Below are positions 44,524 through 52,276 of a DNA stretch of 64,000 nt, piece after piece. Position 1 is the stretch's first letter. Every line of letters begins with the position of its first letter. The DNA comes from Kangsaoukella pontilimi (GTDB taxonomy: Bacteria > Pseudomonadota > Alphaproteobacteria > Rhodobacterales > Rhodobacteraceae), in NCBI RefSeq assembly GCF_009830125.1, contig NZ_WUPT01000002.1, positions 496,001-560,000 of the forward strand. Direction: 5' to 3'. Below the pieces are notes generated by a model. The model was given only the letters and a program-made list of their open reading frames with translations, did not search any database and was not told where the DNA came from. Made by a program: the position numbers and the translations under genes.

Positions 44524-45305
44524 CGGAACGGGCACTCGTAACAGGCGCAGGGGCGCGGCTTGGACGGGCCATGGCGCTTTATCTGGCAGAGCGCGGTCAT
44601 GATGTGGCGGTGCATTACAACAGCTCGTCCGAGGGCGCCGAAGAGGTGGCCAGCCTGATCCGGGACATGGGCCGGAACGCCGTGACGGTGCAGGCGGACC
44701 TTCTGGACGAGGATGCGACACAGGGCCTTGTCGGTCGGGCGTCCGAAGCGCTTGGCGGTCCGCTGACCGTGCTGGTCAACTCTGCCTCGATCTTCGAATA
44801 CGACAATATCGAAACGTCAACGCGCGAAAGTTGGGACCGGCATCTCGAGTCCAACCTCCGCGCCCCCTTCGTATTGACCCAGCATTTCGCCAGGGCTGTC
44901 CCCGACCCCGAGATTGAAGGCGAGTGGAACGAGCCGACGGCGCGCGGGCTGATCGTCAACATGATCGACCAGCGCGTGCGCAAGCTGACGCCCGAGTTCA
45001 TGACCTACACGATCGCCAAGATGGGGCTCTGGGCGCTGACGCGGACATCCGCACAGGCGCTGGCGCCGCGTGTTCGTGTCAACGCGATCGGTCCCGGACC
45101 CACGATGCAGGGCGCGCGGCAGTCCGAAGAGCACTTTGCAAAGCAGCGCGCCGCCACCGTGATGCGCCGCGGTGCAGGGCCGTCTGACATCACTCATGCG
45201 CTTGGATATTTCCTCGATGCACCCGCCGTGACGGGCCAACTTCTCTGCATCGACGGGGGTCAGCATCTCGGCTGGAAAACGCCTGATGTTCTGGGCGTCG
45301 AGTGA
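44520..45305 (+). CDS. SDR oxidoreductase, pteridine reductase (FolM)-like
   Basis: A 261-residue short-chain dehydrogenase/reductase. The nucleotide motif is ALVTGAGARLGRAMALYL; NSASIFEYDNI holds the NAG-like motif; the active site is YTIAK in TPEFMTYTIAKMGLWALTR. The segment VNMIDQRVRKLTPEFMTYTI and NAIGPGPTMQG resemble FolM / pteridine reductase-like SDRs that reduce dihydropterins, a class that often differs from fatty-acid or sugar SDRs. The start overlaps the antiporter stop. Substrate assignment is inference. Confidence 0.85.
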   Translation: MTERALVTGAGARLGRAMALYLAERGHDVAVHYNSSSEGAEEVASLIRDMGRNAVTVQADLLDEDATQGLVGRASEALGGPLTVLVNSASIFEYDNIETSTRESWDRHLESNLRAPFVLTQHFARAVPDPEIEGEWNEPTARGLIVNMIDQRVRKLTPEFMTYTIAKMGLWALTRTSAQALAPRVRVNAIGPGPTMQGARQSEEHFAKQRAATVMRRGAGPSDITHALGYFLDAPAVTGQLLCIDGGQHLGWKTPDVLGVE

Positions 45306-45621
45306 CTTAGGGACTGGACAATTCCGATCCCGGCGAAAGTTGTGCACGGCCAGATTCGGGTGTCACATTTCTGTTAGGAAATCTTTAATGTTTTCAGTGT
45401 TTTGCCGCTAACAGAAAAAAATATATAATGAAATCAACGCACTACAGAATTGACTAAAAATTAAGCAATCCCGAGAACCCACCTGAAACCAACAAGAATT
45501 TTCGGGGTGCAGAAACTTGTCCCGAAGGTTATCCACAGATCTGGTGGACAGGTTTCCTCTTGAGCAGGGACGTGGCTTTGTGCAGCCACTCCGAGAATCA
45601 CACCGGGGCAGCGCGACAGCC
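45306..45621. other. AT-rich gene-free stretch before uvrC
   Basis: This gap is clearly more AT-rich than the rest of the window, mainly 45361-45500 (aaaaaaatatataatg and similar). It holds a perfect 10-bp inverted repeat (tttctgttag at 45368-45377, ctaacagaaa at 45408-45417, 30-base loop) and one perfect DnaA-box sequence TTATCCACA at 45529-45537. An open frame could extend uvrC to TTG 45517 but has no conserved residues. No RNA gene is recognised. Confidence 0.6.
45529..45537 (+). promoter_or_regulatory. Single DnaA-box match
   Basis: TTATCCACA, the exact consensus 9-mer, next to an AT-rich stretch. Only one exact box is seen, so an origin is not claimed; a DnaA-regulated site for uvrC is possible, as is chance. 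Confidence 0.35.
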
Positions 45622-47469
45622 ATGACCAAGACCGGCCACGAGGTCATTCAGACCTTCCTCAAGACGCTCTCGTCGAGCCCGGGCGTGTACCGGATGCTCG
45701 ATGAAAAGGGTGCGGTCTTGTATGTCGGGAAGGCGCGCAATCTGAAGGCGCGGGTGTCGAGCTATGCCCGTCCGACCGGCCACACCCCCCGGATCGCACG
45801 GATGATTGCGGACACCGCGTCGATGATGGTGCTGACGACCCGGACCGAGGCCGAGGCGCTGCTTCTGGAGCAGAACCTGATCAAGCAGCTGAAGCCGCGC
45901 TACAACGTTCTTCTGCGCGATGACAAGTCGTTCCCGAATATCCTCGTCTCGAAAGAGCACGGCTTCCCCCAGATCAAGAAGCACCGGGGCGCGAAGAAGG
46001 AGAAGGGCGACTATTACGGCCCGTTCGCCAGTGCGGGTGCGGTCAACCGCACTCTGAACCAGTTGCAGAAGGTGTTCCTGCTCCGGAACTGTTCGGACTC
46101 GACGTTTGAAAGCCGGACACGGCCCTGCCTGCTCTATCAGATCAAGCGCTGCTCGGCGCCTTGTGTCGGATATATCTCGGAACAGGACTACGGCGCGCTG
46201 GTGGCGGATGCCGAGCGGTTTCTGAGGGGACGTACCACACGTGTGCAAGAGACGCTGGCGGCCGAGATGCAGGCGGCGTCCGACGCGATGGAGTTTGAGC
46301 GGGCGGCGGCGCTGAGAGACCGGCTGAAGGCGCTGACCTTCGTGCAGTCGAGCCAGACGGTGAACCCGGCAGGCGTGGCCGAGGCGGATGTCGTGGCGCT
46401 GCATATGGAGGGGGGACAGGCCTGCGTTCAGGTCTTCTTCATCCGGGCCAACCAGAACTGGGGAAACAAGGATTTCTATCCGCGCACCGGCGCGGGCGCG
46501 GACGCGGCCGAGGTGATGCAGGCCTTCCTGGCGCAGTTCTACGACACGAAAGAGCCACCGCGGCAGTTGCTTCTGTCGGACCCGGTCGAAGATGCCGATC
46601 TGCTGAGCGAGGCCTTGTCCGAGAAGGCAGGACGCAAGGTCGAGATCCTGGTGCCGCAGCGGGGCGAGAAGCGTGAGCTGGTGGCGCAGGCGCTGAGAAA
46701 CGCACGAGAAAGCCTGGCGCGGCGCATGTCGGAAAGTGCGACGCAGGGCAAGCTCTTGGCCGGGCTGGCCGAGGCCTTCGATCTGGACGGCCCGCCGCGA
46801 CGGATCGAAGTTTATGACAACAGCCATATTCAAGGCGCACATGCGGTGGGCGCGATGATCGTGGCGGGGCCGGAGGGTTTCGTCAAAAGCCAGTATCGGA
46901 AGTTCAATATCAAGGGCGACGACCTGACCCCAGGCGACGATTTCGGGATGATGAAAGAGGTACTGACTAGGCGTTTCAAGCGGCTCCTGAAGGAAGACCC
47001 GGACCGGCAGGGCGAGACATGGCCCGACCTCCTGCTGATCGACGGCGGGCAGGGGCAGGTCAGCGCGGTACACGAAATCCTGCGTGAATTGGGTGTCGAG
47101 GACGTGCCGATGGTGGGTGTCGCCAAGGGTGTCGACCGCGATCACGGCAAGGAGGAGTTCCACCGGATGGGCCAGCAGCCCTTTGCCCTGCGGCGAGGAG
47201 ATCCGGTCCTTTACTTCGTGCAGCGGATGCGGGACGAGGCGCACCGCTTCGCCATCGGCGCGCATAGGGCGAAACGCTCAAAGGCGGTAGGCGCGACGCC
47301 TCTCGACGAGGTGCCGGGCGTGGGCGCGTCGCGCAAACGCGCGCTTCTGGAGCATTTCGGTTCGGCCAAGGCAGTGAGCCGCGCGGCGCTTTCCGACCTG
47401 AAGGCGGTGGAAGGGATTTCCGACGCGCTGGCAGAGACGATCTACGGCTTTTTTCACGACAGGGGCTGA
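45622..47469 (+). CDS. uvrC: Excinuclease ABC subunit C
   Basis: A 615-residue nucleotide-excision-repair nuclease. Domains in order: GIY-YIG nuclease ([20 protein letters not shown]), a Cys-containing linker ([21 protein letters not shown]), the UVR segment that binds UvrB ([20 protein letters not shown]), the RNase H-like 5' nuclease ([34 protein letters not shown]) and C-terminal helix-hairpin-helix pair ([20 protein letters not shown]). ATG 45622 matches the start of homologues. Confidence 0.96.
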   Translation: MTKTGHEVIQTFLKTLSSSPGVYRMLDEKGAVLYVGKARNLKARVSSYARPTGHTPRIARMIADTASMMVLTTRTEAEALLLEQNLIKQLKPRYNVLLRDDKSFPNILVSKEHGFPQIKKHRGAKKEKGDYYGPFASAGAVNRTLNQLQKVFLLRNCSDSTFESRTRPCLLYQIKRCSAPCVGYISEQDYGALVADAERFLRGRTTRVQETLAAEMQAASDAMEFERAAALRDRLKALTFVQSSQTVNPAGVAEADVVALHMEGGQACVQVFFIRANQNWGNKDFYPRTGAGADAAEVMQAFLAQFYDTKEPPRQLLLSDPVEDADLLSEALSEKAGRKVEILVPQRGEKRELVAQALRNARESLARRMSESATQGKLLAGLAEAFDLDGPPRRIEVYDNSHIQGAHAVGAMIVAGPEGFVKSQYRKFNIKGDDLTPGDDFGMMKEVLTRRFKRLLKEDPDRQGETWPDLLLIDGGQGQVSAVHEILRELGVEDVPMVGVAKGVDRDHGKEEFHRMGQQPFALRRGDPVLYFVQRMRDEAHRFAIGAHRAKRSKAVGATPLDEVPGVGASRKRALLEHFGSAKAVSRAALSDLKAVEGISDALAETIYGFFHDRG

Positions 47470-47475
47470 TCCGGC

Positions 47476-47497
47476 GGCGCGCGCTGGCGCGCGCACG
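47476..47497. repeat. GC palindrome after uvrC
   Basis: An inverted repeat gcgcgcgc / gcgcgcgc-type stem around tgg lies 7 bases after the uvrC stop, with no T-run. It may stabilise the mRNA end. Confidence 0.4.
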
Positions 47498-47591
47498 TGA
47501 TCATCGCAAACGCTGCGCGTTCGCGGTTGACGACAGGTCGTCTATTTTTGCGCCATTGGTCCGAGCAGCAATGGGCGACGCGCCTCGCGCT

Positions 47592-47616
47592 CTCCGGATA
47601 ATTGCGAACAGGCGAA
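47592..47616 (+). repeat. Intergenic GGRTATTT-like element, copy F (weak)
   Basis: CTCCGGATAATTGCGAACAG followed by GCGAA matches the core and the GAACAGGCGAA tail of copy B with a changed centre. A GC-rich run (gcgacgcgcctcgcgc) precedes it, in place of the palindrome. Confidence 0.4.
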
Positions 47617-47674
47617 TGACAGGGGCGTCTTTTGGGGTAGTCTTGGCTTAGGACCAACATGTCGGAGGGGAGCG

Positions 47675-48430
47675 ATGGCGAGCTTCAAGGCGAAACTGGC
47701 GGATGGCGAGGCGCGGCTGACCGCCCATATCTGCACGATACCCTCGGCCACAGTCACTCAGGCGATGGTGGCGGCGGGGGCGGATGCCGTGATCATCGAC
47801 CTCGAACATGGCGCGGTCGACTATGGCTCGGCTCATGCGATGATTGCTGCGACAGCGCGGTCAGGTTGTGCGGCCCTGGTGCGCATTGCCGAGAACGAGG
47901 ACTGGCAGGTCAAGCGCGCGCTCGACCTGGGGGCCGAGGGGATATGCTTTCCGTTGATCCGGACGGCGGAAGATGCGGCGCGGGCGGTGGCGTCGCTTCG
48001 GTATCCGCCGTCTGGTGCGCGTGGCTTCGGGCCGTTCCTTGCCCATAGCTTCGAGGGTGTGAGCCTGATGGACTACCGCGCGACGGTGGACGAGAGCCGG
48101 GTCTGCATGCTGCTGATCGAGACCCGCGAAGCGGTCGAAAATATCGAGGAGATCTGCAAGGTTCCGGGGATCGACATCCTTGTGCCGGCATTCTTCGATC
48201 TGTCCACGGCCTATGGTGTCTCCGGGCAGTTCGATCATCCGGACGTGGTGGCGGCGACGGCGCGGATCGAGGCTGCGGCCAGTGAGGCCGGGTTACCGCT
48301 TGGCGGGCCGGCTTTGAGCAAGGCGCAGGCGGACGCGCTGTTCGCGCGGGGCTACAGGGTGATTGCGGGGTTCGACATTCTGTTCCTGAAGGCGGCAGTG
48401 GCAGAGGCGCAGGGCTGGACAGCCGGATAG
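47675..48430 (+). CDS. HpcH/HpaI family aldolase
   Basis: A 251-residue metal-dependent class II pyruvate aldolase-like protein. Family marks are ADAVIIDLEHGAVDYGSAHA, ALVRIAENEDWQVKRALDLG, GICFPLIRTAEDAARAV, LLIETREAVENIEEICKVPG (metal Glu) and ILVPAFFDLSTAYG (metal Asp). It would cleave or form 4-hydroxy-2-oxoacids; the physiological substrate is not given by context. GGAGGGGAGCG precedes the ATG. Confidence 0.9.
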   Translation: MASFKAKLADGEARLTAHICTIPSATVTQAMVAAGADAVIIDLEHGAVDYGSAHAMIAATARSGCAALVRIAENEDWQVKRALDLGAEGICFPLIRTAEDAARAVASLRYPPSGARGFGPFLAHSFEGVSLMDYRATVDESRVCMLLIETREAVENIEEICKVPGIDILVPAFFDLSTAYGVSGQFDHPDVVAATARIEAAASEAGLPLGGPALSKAQADALFARGYRVIAGFDILFLKAAVAEAQGWTAG

Positions 48431-48439
48431 GAGTGGTCC

Positions 48440-49090
48440 TCAGCCAGCCAACACCGAGACCGTCATGCCCGCATAGATCGCGAGGCTGCCCAAAAGGACG
48501 AAGATGTGCCAGATCGCCATGTGATGCGGCAGGCGGTCCCAGACGTAGAAGATAACGCCGGTCGTGTAGAGCCCGCCACCCGCCGCGATCAGAGCCACGG
48601 CAGGCACCGGCAGGCTGGCGAAGACGCCCCAGCCGAGGACGCCGCCGACCCAGCCCATGCCTAGATAAAGCGTCAGGCCGATCCGTCGGAAGCCGTAAGG
48701 GGCGAAGAGTTTCAGGCCGACACCGGCCGCCGCCACTGTCCAGAGCAGCGCCACGAGCCATAGATGGTCCCCCGCGATCAGCGCGAATGCGGTGAATGTG
48801 CCGGCGATCTTCAGATAAATGGCCGAATGATCCAGCCGCTTCAAAAGCCACTCCCAGTCCGGGTGCGGCATCATGTTGTAGAGTGCCGAGCAGAGGATCA
48901 TCGCCAGAAAGCAAGCGCCGTAGATTGACGACGCGACCACGGCATAGCCGCGCCCGTCCACGAGGACCGACAGCACGATCAGCACGGGCACCGCGCTTGT
49001 CACCAGAGCGAGGCCCAGAACATGGACGACCGCGTCCGAGATATACTCGGCACGGGTGTATTTCAGGCGTATGGGCAATCTCTCGAACAT
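48440..49090 (-). CDS. Hemolysin III / TrhA (PAQR) family membrane protein
   Basis: A 216-residue protein with seven membrane helices. Conserved residues of the PAQR/hemolysin III superfamily are visible: LDHSAIYLKIAGTFTAFALI, ALYNMMPHP and the C-terminal HHMAIWHIFVLLGS (the His cluster that can bind zinc). Bacterial members affect membrane fluidity homeostasis; haemolysis is not a reliable guide. The Met at 49090 gives the usual N-terminus; upstream codons are not conserved. It is divergent from pgsA. Confidence 0.9.
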   Translation of the reverse strand: MFERLPIRLKYTRAEYISDAVVHVLGLALVTSAVPVLIVLSVLVDGRGYAVVASSIYGACFLAMILCSALYNMMPHPDWEWLLKRLDHSAIYLKIAGTFTAFALIAGDHLWLVALLWTVAAAGVGLKLFAPYGFRRIGLTLYLGMGWVGGVLGWGVFASLPVPAVALIAAGGGLYTTGVIFYVWDRLPHHMAIWHIFVLLGSLAIYAGMTVSVLAG

Positions 49091-49192
49091 GACCGACACG
49101 TATCGTAACTTGGTTAACGCTGCGTGACGCAAGCGCTCTTTACCTTTTTACTGCCCCTTTTACTTAGACCTCAGCGAGAGTATCTCCATCAC

Positions 49193-49870
49193 ATGACCTG
49201 GACGGTGCCCAATATCCTGACCCTGCTCCGGCTGCTTGCCGCGCCCGGTGTCGTGGTCATGTTCCTGTATTTCGACCGTCCCTGGGCGGATTGGTTTGCG
49301 CTTTTGCTGTTTGTCTCGGCGGCTATTACCGATTTCGTCGACGGCTATCTTGCGCGGGCCTGGAAACAAGAGACCAAGCTGGGCGCCATGCTGGACCCGA
49401 TTGCCGACAAGGCGATGGTGGTGATCGCCTTCCTTGTCATTGTGGCGCTGAACAGCGACCGGCGTTACGGGATGGACCCGTGGATCCTGTTACCCGCCAC
49501 GCTGATCGTATTCCGCGAGGTGTTCGTCTCGGGCCTTCGCGAGTTTCTGGGCGATACGGCGGGGACGCTGAAGGTCACGAAGCTCGCCAAGTGGAAGACG
49601 ACGGTTCAGATGGTGGCCATCGCGGTGCTGTTTTCCACCGGTGTCTTCGAGCATATGTATATCGAGCGGTCGATCGGCATGGACCGGGATATCGTGGCCG
49701 AGATCATGTCGGGTGGCGACGACCCGGTGGGCCTCCGCCTGTTGTCGAACCTGTACTGGTGGTTCTGGTGGTTGGGTGTCGGTCTTCTCTGGATTGCAGC
49801 GGCACTGACGGCGATCACCGGCTGGGATTATCTCCGCAAGGCCATGCCGTATCTCAGGGATGAGCCATGA
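49193..49870 (+). CDS. pgsA: CDP-diacylglycerol-glycerol-3-phosphate 3-phosphatidyltransferase
   Basis: A 225-residue inner-membrane enzyme making phosphatidylglycerol phosphate. It carries the CDP-alcohol phosphotransferase motif DFVDGYLARAWKQETKLG followed by AMLDPIADK, with all metal Asp residues intact, and multiple helices. The stop overlaps moaD by four bases (ATGA), a pgsA-moaD-moaE arrangement I associate with Rhodobacterales. No strong ribosome-binding site precedes ATG 49193. Confidence 0.95.
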   Translation: MTWTVPNILTLLRLLAAPGVVVMFLYFDRPWADWFALLLFVSAAITDFVDGYLARAWKQETKLGAMLDPIADKAMVVIAFLVIVALNSDRRYGMDPWILLPATLIVFREVFVSGLREFLGDTAGTLKVTKLAKWKTTVQMVAIAVLFSTGVFEHMYIERSIGMDRDIVAEIMSGGDDPVGLRLLSNLYWWFWWLGVGLLWIAAALTAITGWDYLRKAMPYLRDEP

Positions 49871-50115
49871 TCGACGTTCTTTATTTCGCTTGGCTGCGCG
49901 AGCGGATCGGTGCCCCGAAAGAGCGGATCGAAACCGACGCCGCCACGGTGGCCGATCTGGTCGAAGAGTTGAAGGCGCGGAGCGAAGCCCACGCGCTGGC
50001 TTTTTCCGATATTTCGGCTGTACGCGTGGCTGTCGATCAGGACCTGACCGAGTTCACCGCGTCTCTGACGGGCGTGCGGGAAGTGGCTTTCTTTCCACCT
50101 ATGACGGGCGGATGA
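49867..50115 (+). CDS. moaD: Molybdopterin synthase small subunit (MoaD)
   Basis: An 82-residue ubiquitin-like sulfur carrier ending in the required Gly-Gly (FFPPMTGG). The start MIDVLYFAWLRERIGAPKE and VRVAVDQDLTEF fit MoaD. It is thiocarboxylated at the terminal Gly and donates sulfur to precursor Z within the MoaD-MoaE complex. It is translationally coupled to pgsA before it and moaE after it (ATGA overlaps). Confidence 0.95.
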   Translation: MIDVLYFAWLRERIGAPKERIETDAATVADLVEELKARSEAHALAFSDISAVRVAVDQDLTEFTASLTGVREVAFFPPMTGG

Positions 50116-50552
50116 GCGTTCGGGTTCAGGCCGAGCCCTTCGACATGGGCGCGGAGGTTGAGGCGTTCACAGCCTCGGCAGCCGGTGCCGGTGCGGTCGT
50201 GACCTTTTCAGGGCTGGTGCGCGATGAGGGTGGAACGCTCAGCTCTATGGAGATCGAGCATTATCCCGGGATGACCGAGCGGGCGCTGCAAAAGATCCAT
50301 GACGAGGCTGTCGCGCGCTTTTCGCTGGATGGGGCGATGATCATTCATCGCTATGGCGCGCTTCGGCCCAACGAGCAGATCATGATGGTTGCCACCGCCG
50401 CGCGGCACCGCGCCGATGCCTTTGCAGGGGCCGAGTTCCTGATGGATTACCTGAAAAGCCGCGCGCCTTTCTGGAAGAAGGAAACAGGGGCGGATGGAAC
50501 GTCCTGGGTTGCTGCCAAGGACGAAGACGAGGCGGCGCTCGACCGCTGGTAG
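50112..50552 (+). CDS. moaE: Molybdopterin synthase large subunit (MoaE)
   Basis: A 146-residue catalytic subunit of molybdopterin synthase. Marks are VTFSGLVRDEGG, LSSMEIEHYPGMTERAL, IIHRYGALRPNEQIMMVAT, AARHRADAFAGAEFLMDYLK and the active-site APFWKKETGADGTSWV. It uses the MoaD thiocarboxylate to form the dithiolene. The molybdenum-cofactor theme recurs at 27276-29477 in the window. Confidence 0.96.
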   Translation: MSVRVQAEPFDMGAEVEAFTASAAGAGAVVTFSGLVRDEGGTLSSMEIEHYPGMTERALQKIHDEAVARFSLDGAMIIHRYGALRPNEQIMMVATAARHRADAFAGAEFLMDYLKSRAPFWKKETGADGTSWVAAKDEDEAALDRW

Positions 50553-50686
50553 AGCGGGCGTTTTCGCTGCCTCAACACAAAGCCGCAATCGGCGGTATTG
50601 CACTGCAAGATACCTCCGGCGCGCGGCATTCCCGCCCTGTTTTCCGTCTCTTTACCCTTTGGAAACGCTTTCTAAAGGGACAGAAA

Positions 50687-51519
50687 ATGAAGCACGTTCT
50701 CCTACTGACCACTGCAGCGATTGCGCTCTCTGCTTGCGACACCATCGCGTCGTCGGATGCGCTTGAAGAAAACGGCCTCACCACGGCGGCCTCGGTCTAT
50801 ACGCCGACCTATGCCAGTGGCTCGGAAGGTCCGCAGAACGCGGATGTCGTCTACAGCAATACGCCGGGCGACGGTCTGGTCGGCTGCATGGGTTTTCGGA
50901 CGGCACGGTGACGTCGGTACGGGTGCGTATCGCCGATGATGAATCGAGTGCGTTCCTCTCGGTCAACGGTGGCGCAGAAATCGAGTTCGACACACCGGAA
51001 GAAGGTGGTTGGAGCGGTCCGGCGGGCTTCCTGTTTGCCCAAGTAAGCGGCTTCTACGAGAACCGTGTCAATCTTTACTCTGAAAGCAGCTATGCCGGCG
51101 GCTACTACGGTCAGCAGACCGCGCCCGAAGACCTTCTGACGGGAGACGTCAATTTCTTCGCTTACGTGGAGTTTTCCGGTGAGATGATGGAAGGCGGCTA
51201 CGACATGAACCTCACCATGGCGTTCGAGAGCAACAGCATCTCGGGCTCCATCGAAGGTGGATTTGCGGACTACAGCGACGAGGAAGCGCCTGGTGGAAGC
51301 TTCTCCGGCGATGTGACCGGTGAAATGGCAGGCAGCTTCTTCGCGATGTCCTCGGATATCGCGGGCGAGGGCGTGACCGGCAACCTCGGCTTCCTGGGCG
51401 CCTTCTATGATAACGGCACCTATATCGGTGGTGGCGGTGCCGGTACCATCAACGGCCAGACAGTTGGTGGTGAGTTCACCGGCTGGGAAGAGGAGTTCTT
51501 CGAAGAAGGCCCTCTCTGA
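50687..51519 (+). pseudogene. TbpB-like lipoprotein gene split by a -1 frameshift
   Basis: Two overlapping reading frames make one protein. Frame 1 (50687-50911) gives a lipoprotein signal with lipobox LSAC (MKHVLLLTTAAIALSACDTI) and a short mature start. Frame 2 continues from the middle (FSDGTVTSVRVRIADDESSA) to 51519 with a Gly-rich beta-barrel-like domain (MAGSFFAMSSDIAGEG, GGGGAGTINGQTVGGEFTGW) like TbpB-type lipoproteins. The switch falls at G GGT TTT (50890-50896), five codons before the frame-1 stop. One missing T in the T4 run, or -1 slippage, would give the same joined product of about 277 residues. It may be a pseudogene, a sequencing error or programmed frameshifting. Confidence 0.75.
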
Positions 51520-51534
51520 TCAGCTGATCCTGCT

Positions 51535-51559
51535 GCGCGCCTCGATGGACGAGGCGCGC
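51535..51559 (+). repeat. Perfect hairpin after the frameshifted lipoprotein gene
   Basis: A 10-bp stem (gcgcgcctcg / cgaggcgcgc) with loop atgga, 15 bases after the stop, and no T-run. A palindrome gatcagctgatc precedes it at 51518-51529. The true terminator is at 51632. Confidence 0.55.
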
Positions 51560-51631
51560 GCTGCATAAGGTGCTGCACCTCTTTCACGGGCGGCTTCTGA
51601 TCGCTGCGCGCGAACTTCGAGAATCCGAGAG

Positions 51632-51662
51632 CCCCGGCCAAGGAGCCGGGGTTTTCATTTTT
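51632..51662 (+). terminator. Intrinsic terminator, 113 bases past the lipoprotein stop
   Basis: Stem ccccggc / gccgggg with a 6-base loop followed by TTTCATTTTT. It separates the lipoprotein unit from the regulated operon at 51890. Confidence 0.85.
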
Positions 51663-51805
51663 GACACCTCTTTTTCGTACCGGAGCCTGTCACCGTAAGA
51701 CCTGATTTCATGGGTCTTAGGCGCTTTCATCCTGCTCAAGGCGCCGGAAGTCATCAGGAGAAGAAGAAAAGTATCTCTTAAAAACAGTCTCTTACAAAAT
51801 TTCTG

Positions 51806-51818
51806 TGAACACTGTTCA
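51806..51818. promoter_or_regulatory. Palindromic operator 1
   Basis: TGAACACTGTTCA, a 6+6 palindrome around one central base, lies 9 bases upstream of the -35 hexamer. It matches operator 2 at all but the central base of the 13-base core. Confidence 0.7.
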
Positions 51819-51827
51819 AGAAATGGA

Positions 51828-51856
51828 TTGACGGAATCGGGCGGCGTTCGTATCTG
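51828..51856 (+). promoter_or_regulatory. Promoter of the 51890-53077 operon
   Basis: TTGACG, then exactly 17 bases, then TATCTG. The start point would fall at about 51863, within operator 2. This layout is typical of repression. Confidence 0.75.
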
Positions 51857-51858
51857 TT

Positions 51859-51873
51859 GTGAACATTGTTCAC
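51859..51873. promoter_or_regulatory. Palindromic operator 2
   Basis: GTGAACATTGTTCAC, a perfect 7+7 palindrome with one central base, covering the predicted transcription start. The form suggests a TetR-type or similar dimeric repressor; no regulator gene is adjacent. Confidence 0.75.
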
Positions 51874-51889
51874 GAAAAGGAGAACGACA

Positions 51890-52252
51890 ATGTCACTCAA
51901 AGCTCTGATCGCCGCGACCGCCGCTGCCGCTACGCTCGCCTTTACCGTCACCCCCGCTGCCGCCGGCCCCAGCGGCCAGCACTCGGCGCAGTCGGTCGAA
52001 CATGCCGGCGCGTCTGCCGGGCACGGCTCGGCGGCTTCGGCTCATGGCTCGACCGCCGTCGCCTCGGGCGCTTCGGTTGCCGTTGCGGTGCCGGTCCTGG
52101 CCGCCGGTTCGGTCATCGCCGTCACGGGGATTGCGCTCGAAGAAGTGGGCGAGGGCGTCCTGCTTCTGGGCAGCGACATGGCGACCGCCGGTAGCCGTGT
52201 GCAGGCGACCGAGCCCGTGATCCTGCCCGATCACGCGCCGCGTCTGGACTAA
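51890..52252 (+). CDS. Small exported Ala/Ser/His-rich protein
   Basis: A 120-residue protein with a signal peptide (MSLKALIAATAAAATLAFTV ... AAAG). The mature N-terminus is low in complexity with regularly spaced His (QHSAQSVEHAGASAGHGSAA). A hydrophobic stretch (VAVAVPVLAAGSVIAVTGIAL) follows, possibly a membrane helix, then a polar tail ending PDHAPRLD. I do not recognise a family. AAAAGGAGAACG precedes ATG 51890. It is the first gene behind the dual-operator promoter and is followed 24 bases later by the DUF2145 gene. Confidence 0.75.
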   Translation: MSLKALIAATAAAATLAFTVTPAAAGPSGQHSAQSVEHAGASAGHGSAASAHGSTAVASGASVAVAVPVLAAGSVIAVTGIALEEVGEGVLLLGSDMATAGSRVQATEPVILPDHAPRLD

Positions 52253-52276
52253 CGGAACCAAAAGGGGAGACCTGCC

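Noticed and set aside
45306..45621. Chromosomal replication origin
   Set aside because: Only one exact DnaA box is present and neither dnaA, hemE nor parAB is near, so AT-richness alone does not support the call.
45517..45621. N-terminal extension of UvrC from TTG 45517
   Set aside because: No conservation with UvrC homologues; ATG 45622 leads straight into the GIY-YIG domain.
48440..49090. Haemolysin/toxin
   Set aside because: The sequence is a seven-helix PAQR-type membrane protein; the family name does not prove haemolysis.
50908..51519. Independent gene starting at GTG 50908
   Set aside because: No ribosome-binding site, no signal peptide, and the frame is open and protein-like upstream of GTG up to the junction with the lipoprotein signal frame, so it is better read as the second half of one gene.
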